Of a stretch of DNA of 32,198 nt, positions 30,859 through 32,198 are shown in pieces. The stretch spans positions 1 through 32,198 of the forward strand of contig NZ_AKKF01000021.1 in assembly GCF_000281955.1 (NCBI RefSeq). The letters are read 5' to 3'. Every line of letters begins with the position of its first letter. The stretch's first letter is position 1. The DNA is from Caulobacter sp. AP07. GTDB taxonomy: Bacteria > Pseudomonadota > Alphaproteobacteria > Caulobacterales > Caulobacteraceae. The position numbers and the translations under genes are program-made. A model generated the notes under the pieces. The model saw only the letters and a program-made list of their open reading frames with translations. It had not been told where the DNA came from and did not search any database.

Positions 30859-31968
30859 CTAGCCCACGGCGCGCCACAACGCCGCCGCCGCGCCGACGAA
30901 CGCCTTGGCCGCCGCGCTGTCGGGAGCCCGCAGCACCACCGGCGCGCCCGCGTCGCCGGCTTCGCGCACGGCGATCTCGATCGGCACCTGGGCCAGCACC
31001 GGCACGCCCAGGGTCGCCGCCTCGGCCACCCCGCCGCCGGCCCCGAAGATCGGGATCGGCGCGCCGGTCGCCGGGTCGGCGAAGAAGGCCATGTTCTCGA
31101 TCAGGCCGAGGATCGAGGTGGCGGTCTTGCCGAACATCGCCGCCGCCCGGCGGGCGTCGATCAGGGCGATCTCCTGCGGGGTGGTGACCAGGACCACGCC
31201 GTCGATCCGCAGCTTCTGCACCAGGGTCAGCTGGATGTCGCCGGTGCCCGGCGGCAGGTCGACGACCAGCACGTCCAGCGGCGCGGCTTCCGAGCCCCAG
31301 GCCACGTCGTGGATCATCTGGCGCACCGCCGACGAGGCCATCGGGCCGCGCCAGATCATCGCCTTGCCCTCGTCGACCAGGAAGCCGATCGACATCAGCT
31401 TGATCCCGTGGGCCTCCAGCGGCTGCAGCTTGCCGTCCTCGAAGCTGGGCTCGCCGTCGATCCCCATCATCCGCGGCGCCGACGGGCCGTAGACGTCGGC
31501 GTCCAGCAGGCCGACGCGCAGGCCCTGACGTGCGAAGGCGCAGGCCAGGTTGGTGGCGACGGTCGACTTGCCCACCCCGCCCTTGCCCGAGGCCACGGCG
31601 ATCACGTGCTTCACATGGGCCGGCTTCTCGGCTTCCGGCGGCGGGACCAGGCGGGCCTGGTTGTCCTCGGAAACCTTGGCGCCCTTGCGCACCCGGGTGG
31701 TCTCGGGACCGGCCTGGGCGGTCAGCACCACCTGGGCGGCGTCGATTCCCGGCAGGGCGGCCAGGACCTTCTCGGCGGCCTCGCGCACCGGGGCGTAGGT
31801 CGCGGCTCGCGAGGCCGGCACCTCGAGCATGAAGCCGGCGCGGCCGGCCCGCACGACCAGACCCTGCACCAGTCCGGCCGCGACCAGCCCCTCCCCCGAG
31901 ACCGGATCGACGACCAGGTCCAGCGCCGCGCGGGCGTCGTCGAGGGTGGCGGGAAGGACTGCGGTCAC
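30859..31968 (-). CDS. mrp: Mrp/NBP35-family iron-sulfur carrier ATPase (ApbC)
   Basis: A 369-residue P-loop ATPase that carries Fe-S clusters to apo-proteins. An N-terminal MIP18-like domain (about 1-85) precedes VIAVASGKGGVGKST, the deviant Walker A with its two lysines. LLDADVYGPSAPRMMG, VVDLPPGTGDIQLT and TTPQEIALIDARRA follow. The region usually holding CxxC reads ENMAFFADPATGAPIPIFG with no cysteines, a form I recall as common in alphaproteobacteria. GTG at 31968 is used; an upstream frame to 32127 overlaps hflK and is rejected. It is divergent from hflK, 100 bases apart, an arrangement seen in related genomes. It ends 83 bases before the start of the lipocalin-like gene. Confidence 0.92.
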   Translation of the reverse strand: MTAVLPATLDDARAALDLVVDPVSGEGLVAAGLVQGLVVRAGRAGFMLEVPASRAATYAPVREAAEKVLAALPGIDAAQVVLTAQAGPETTRVRKGAKVSEDNQARLVPPPEAEKPAHVKHVIAVASGKGGVGKSTVATNLACAFARQGLRVGLLDADVYGPSAPRMMGIDGEPSFEDGKLQPLEAHGIKLMSIGFLVDEGKAMIWRGPMASSAVRQMIHDVAWGSEAAPLDVLVVDLPPGTGDIQLTLVQKLRIDGVVLVTTPQEIALIDARRAAAMFGKTATSILGLIENMAFFADPATGAPIPIFGAGGGVAEAATLGVPVLAQVPIEIAVREAGDAGAPVVLRAPDSAAAKAFVGAAAALWRAVG

Positions 31969-32068
31969 GGGATTATCTTGCCTTGTGCTGCGGGGGCTCT
32001 CATATCCGCGTGCGGGGGTCGTTTTACAACCCCGCCAAAGTAGCAGTGACGGGAAGACCACGCCGCCC

Positions 32069-32198
32069 ATGCCCTGGAACGACAACGCAGGCCCCGGACC
32101 CTGGGGATCCCCGCCGAACGACGGCAAGAAGGACGGCGATCGACCCAGGGGCGACGACCCGCGTCCCGGCGGCGGCCCGAGGGGCCCCGGCGGCCCGC
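32069..32198 (+). CDS. hflK: HflK, FtsH protease modulator (N-terminal part, runs off the window)
   Basis: The frame from ATG 32069 stays open to the window end (43 codons). It begins MPWNDNAGPGPWGSPPND and continues with a charged and proline/glycine-rich stretch (GDDPRPGGGPRGPGG). This is the disordered cytoplasmic start typical of HflK, which precedes its membrane helix and SPFH domain; those are outside the window. HflK and HflC form a large complex around FtsH in the inner membrane. The call rests on the N-terminal signature and the divergent mrp neighbour. Confidence 0.8.
   Translation, partial: MPWNDNAGPGPWGSPPNDGKKDGDRPRGDDPRPGGGPRGPGGP

Overview
The window looks like a chromosomal segment of a high-GC alphaproteobacterium, most likely a Caulobacteraceae member (Caulobacter or Phenylobacterium type). 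This rests on the very GC-rich third codon positions, frequent GTG and TTG starts, the mrp/hflK divergent pair, the ligase-associated helicase plus PdeM pair, and the Caulobacter-like extragenic palindromes. No rRNA, tRNA, CRISPR array, transposase or phage gene was seen. All family calls come from reading motifs, not from database searches.

Layout. 1-440: the end of an antitoxin and a complete ParE/RelE toxin, with a hairpin between them. 451-5514: histidine phosphatase, histone-deacetylase-like amidohydrolase, GNAT acetyltransferase, an exported unknown protein, a CoxE-like VWA protein, a small HTH protein and another exported unknown protein. 5569-11734: a DinG/XPD-type helicase, divergent from a ligase-associated DEXH helicase followed by the PdeM phosphoesterase; the second helicase carries an in-frame palindromic repeat. 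11812-14225: RpiB, divergent from an unusual membrane-anchored AAA+ ATPase. 14243-18270: esterase, uracil-DNA glycosylase-family protein, two glutathione S-transferases, a DUF3253 protein and a hot-dog thioesterase. 18365-20625: a CNT nucleoside transporter and a frameshifted EF-hand protein. 20908-23893: a three-gene ABC export operon (FtsX-type permease, ATPase, HlyD adaptor). 24071-26810: a copper-type P1B ATPase divergent from its likely CsoR-family repressor, with two palindromic operators between them. 26885-32198: short-chain dehydrogenase, FadL-type porin, CrtC/AttH lipocalin-like protein, Mrp Fe-S carrier ATPase and the start of hflK.

Functional groups. DNA repair: two helicases, PdeM and the glycosylase. 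Copper efflux: ATPase and CsoR. Lipid handling: FadL, the MFE-2-like dehydrogenase, thioesterase and esterase. Export: the ABC operon. Most genes are in short operons or convergent pairs with only a few bases between them.

The items most worth a second look are the AAA+ protein with a superinfection-immunity-like membrane domain and a TerB-like middle region, the palindromic element translated inside the helicase gene, the EF-hand gene broken at a run of eight G, the hairpin that holds the ribosome-binding site of the second GST, and the hairpin directly before the toxin start.
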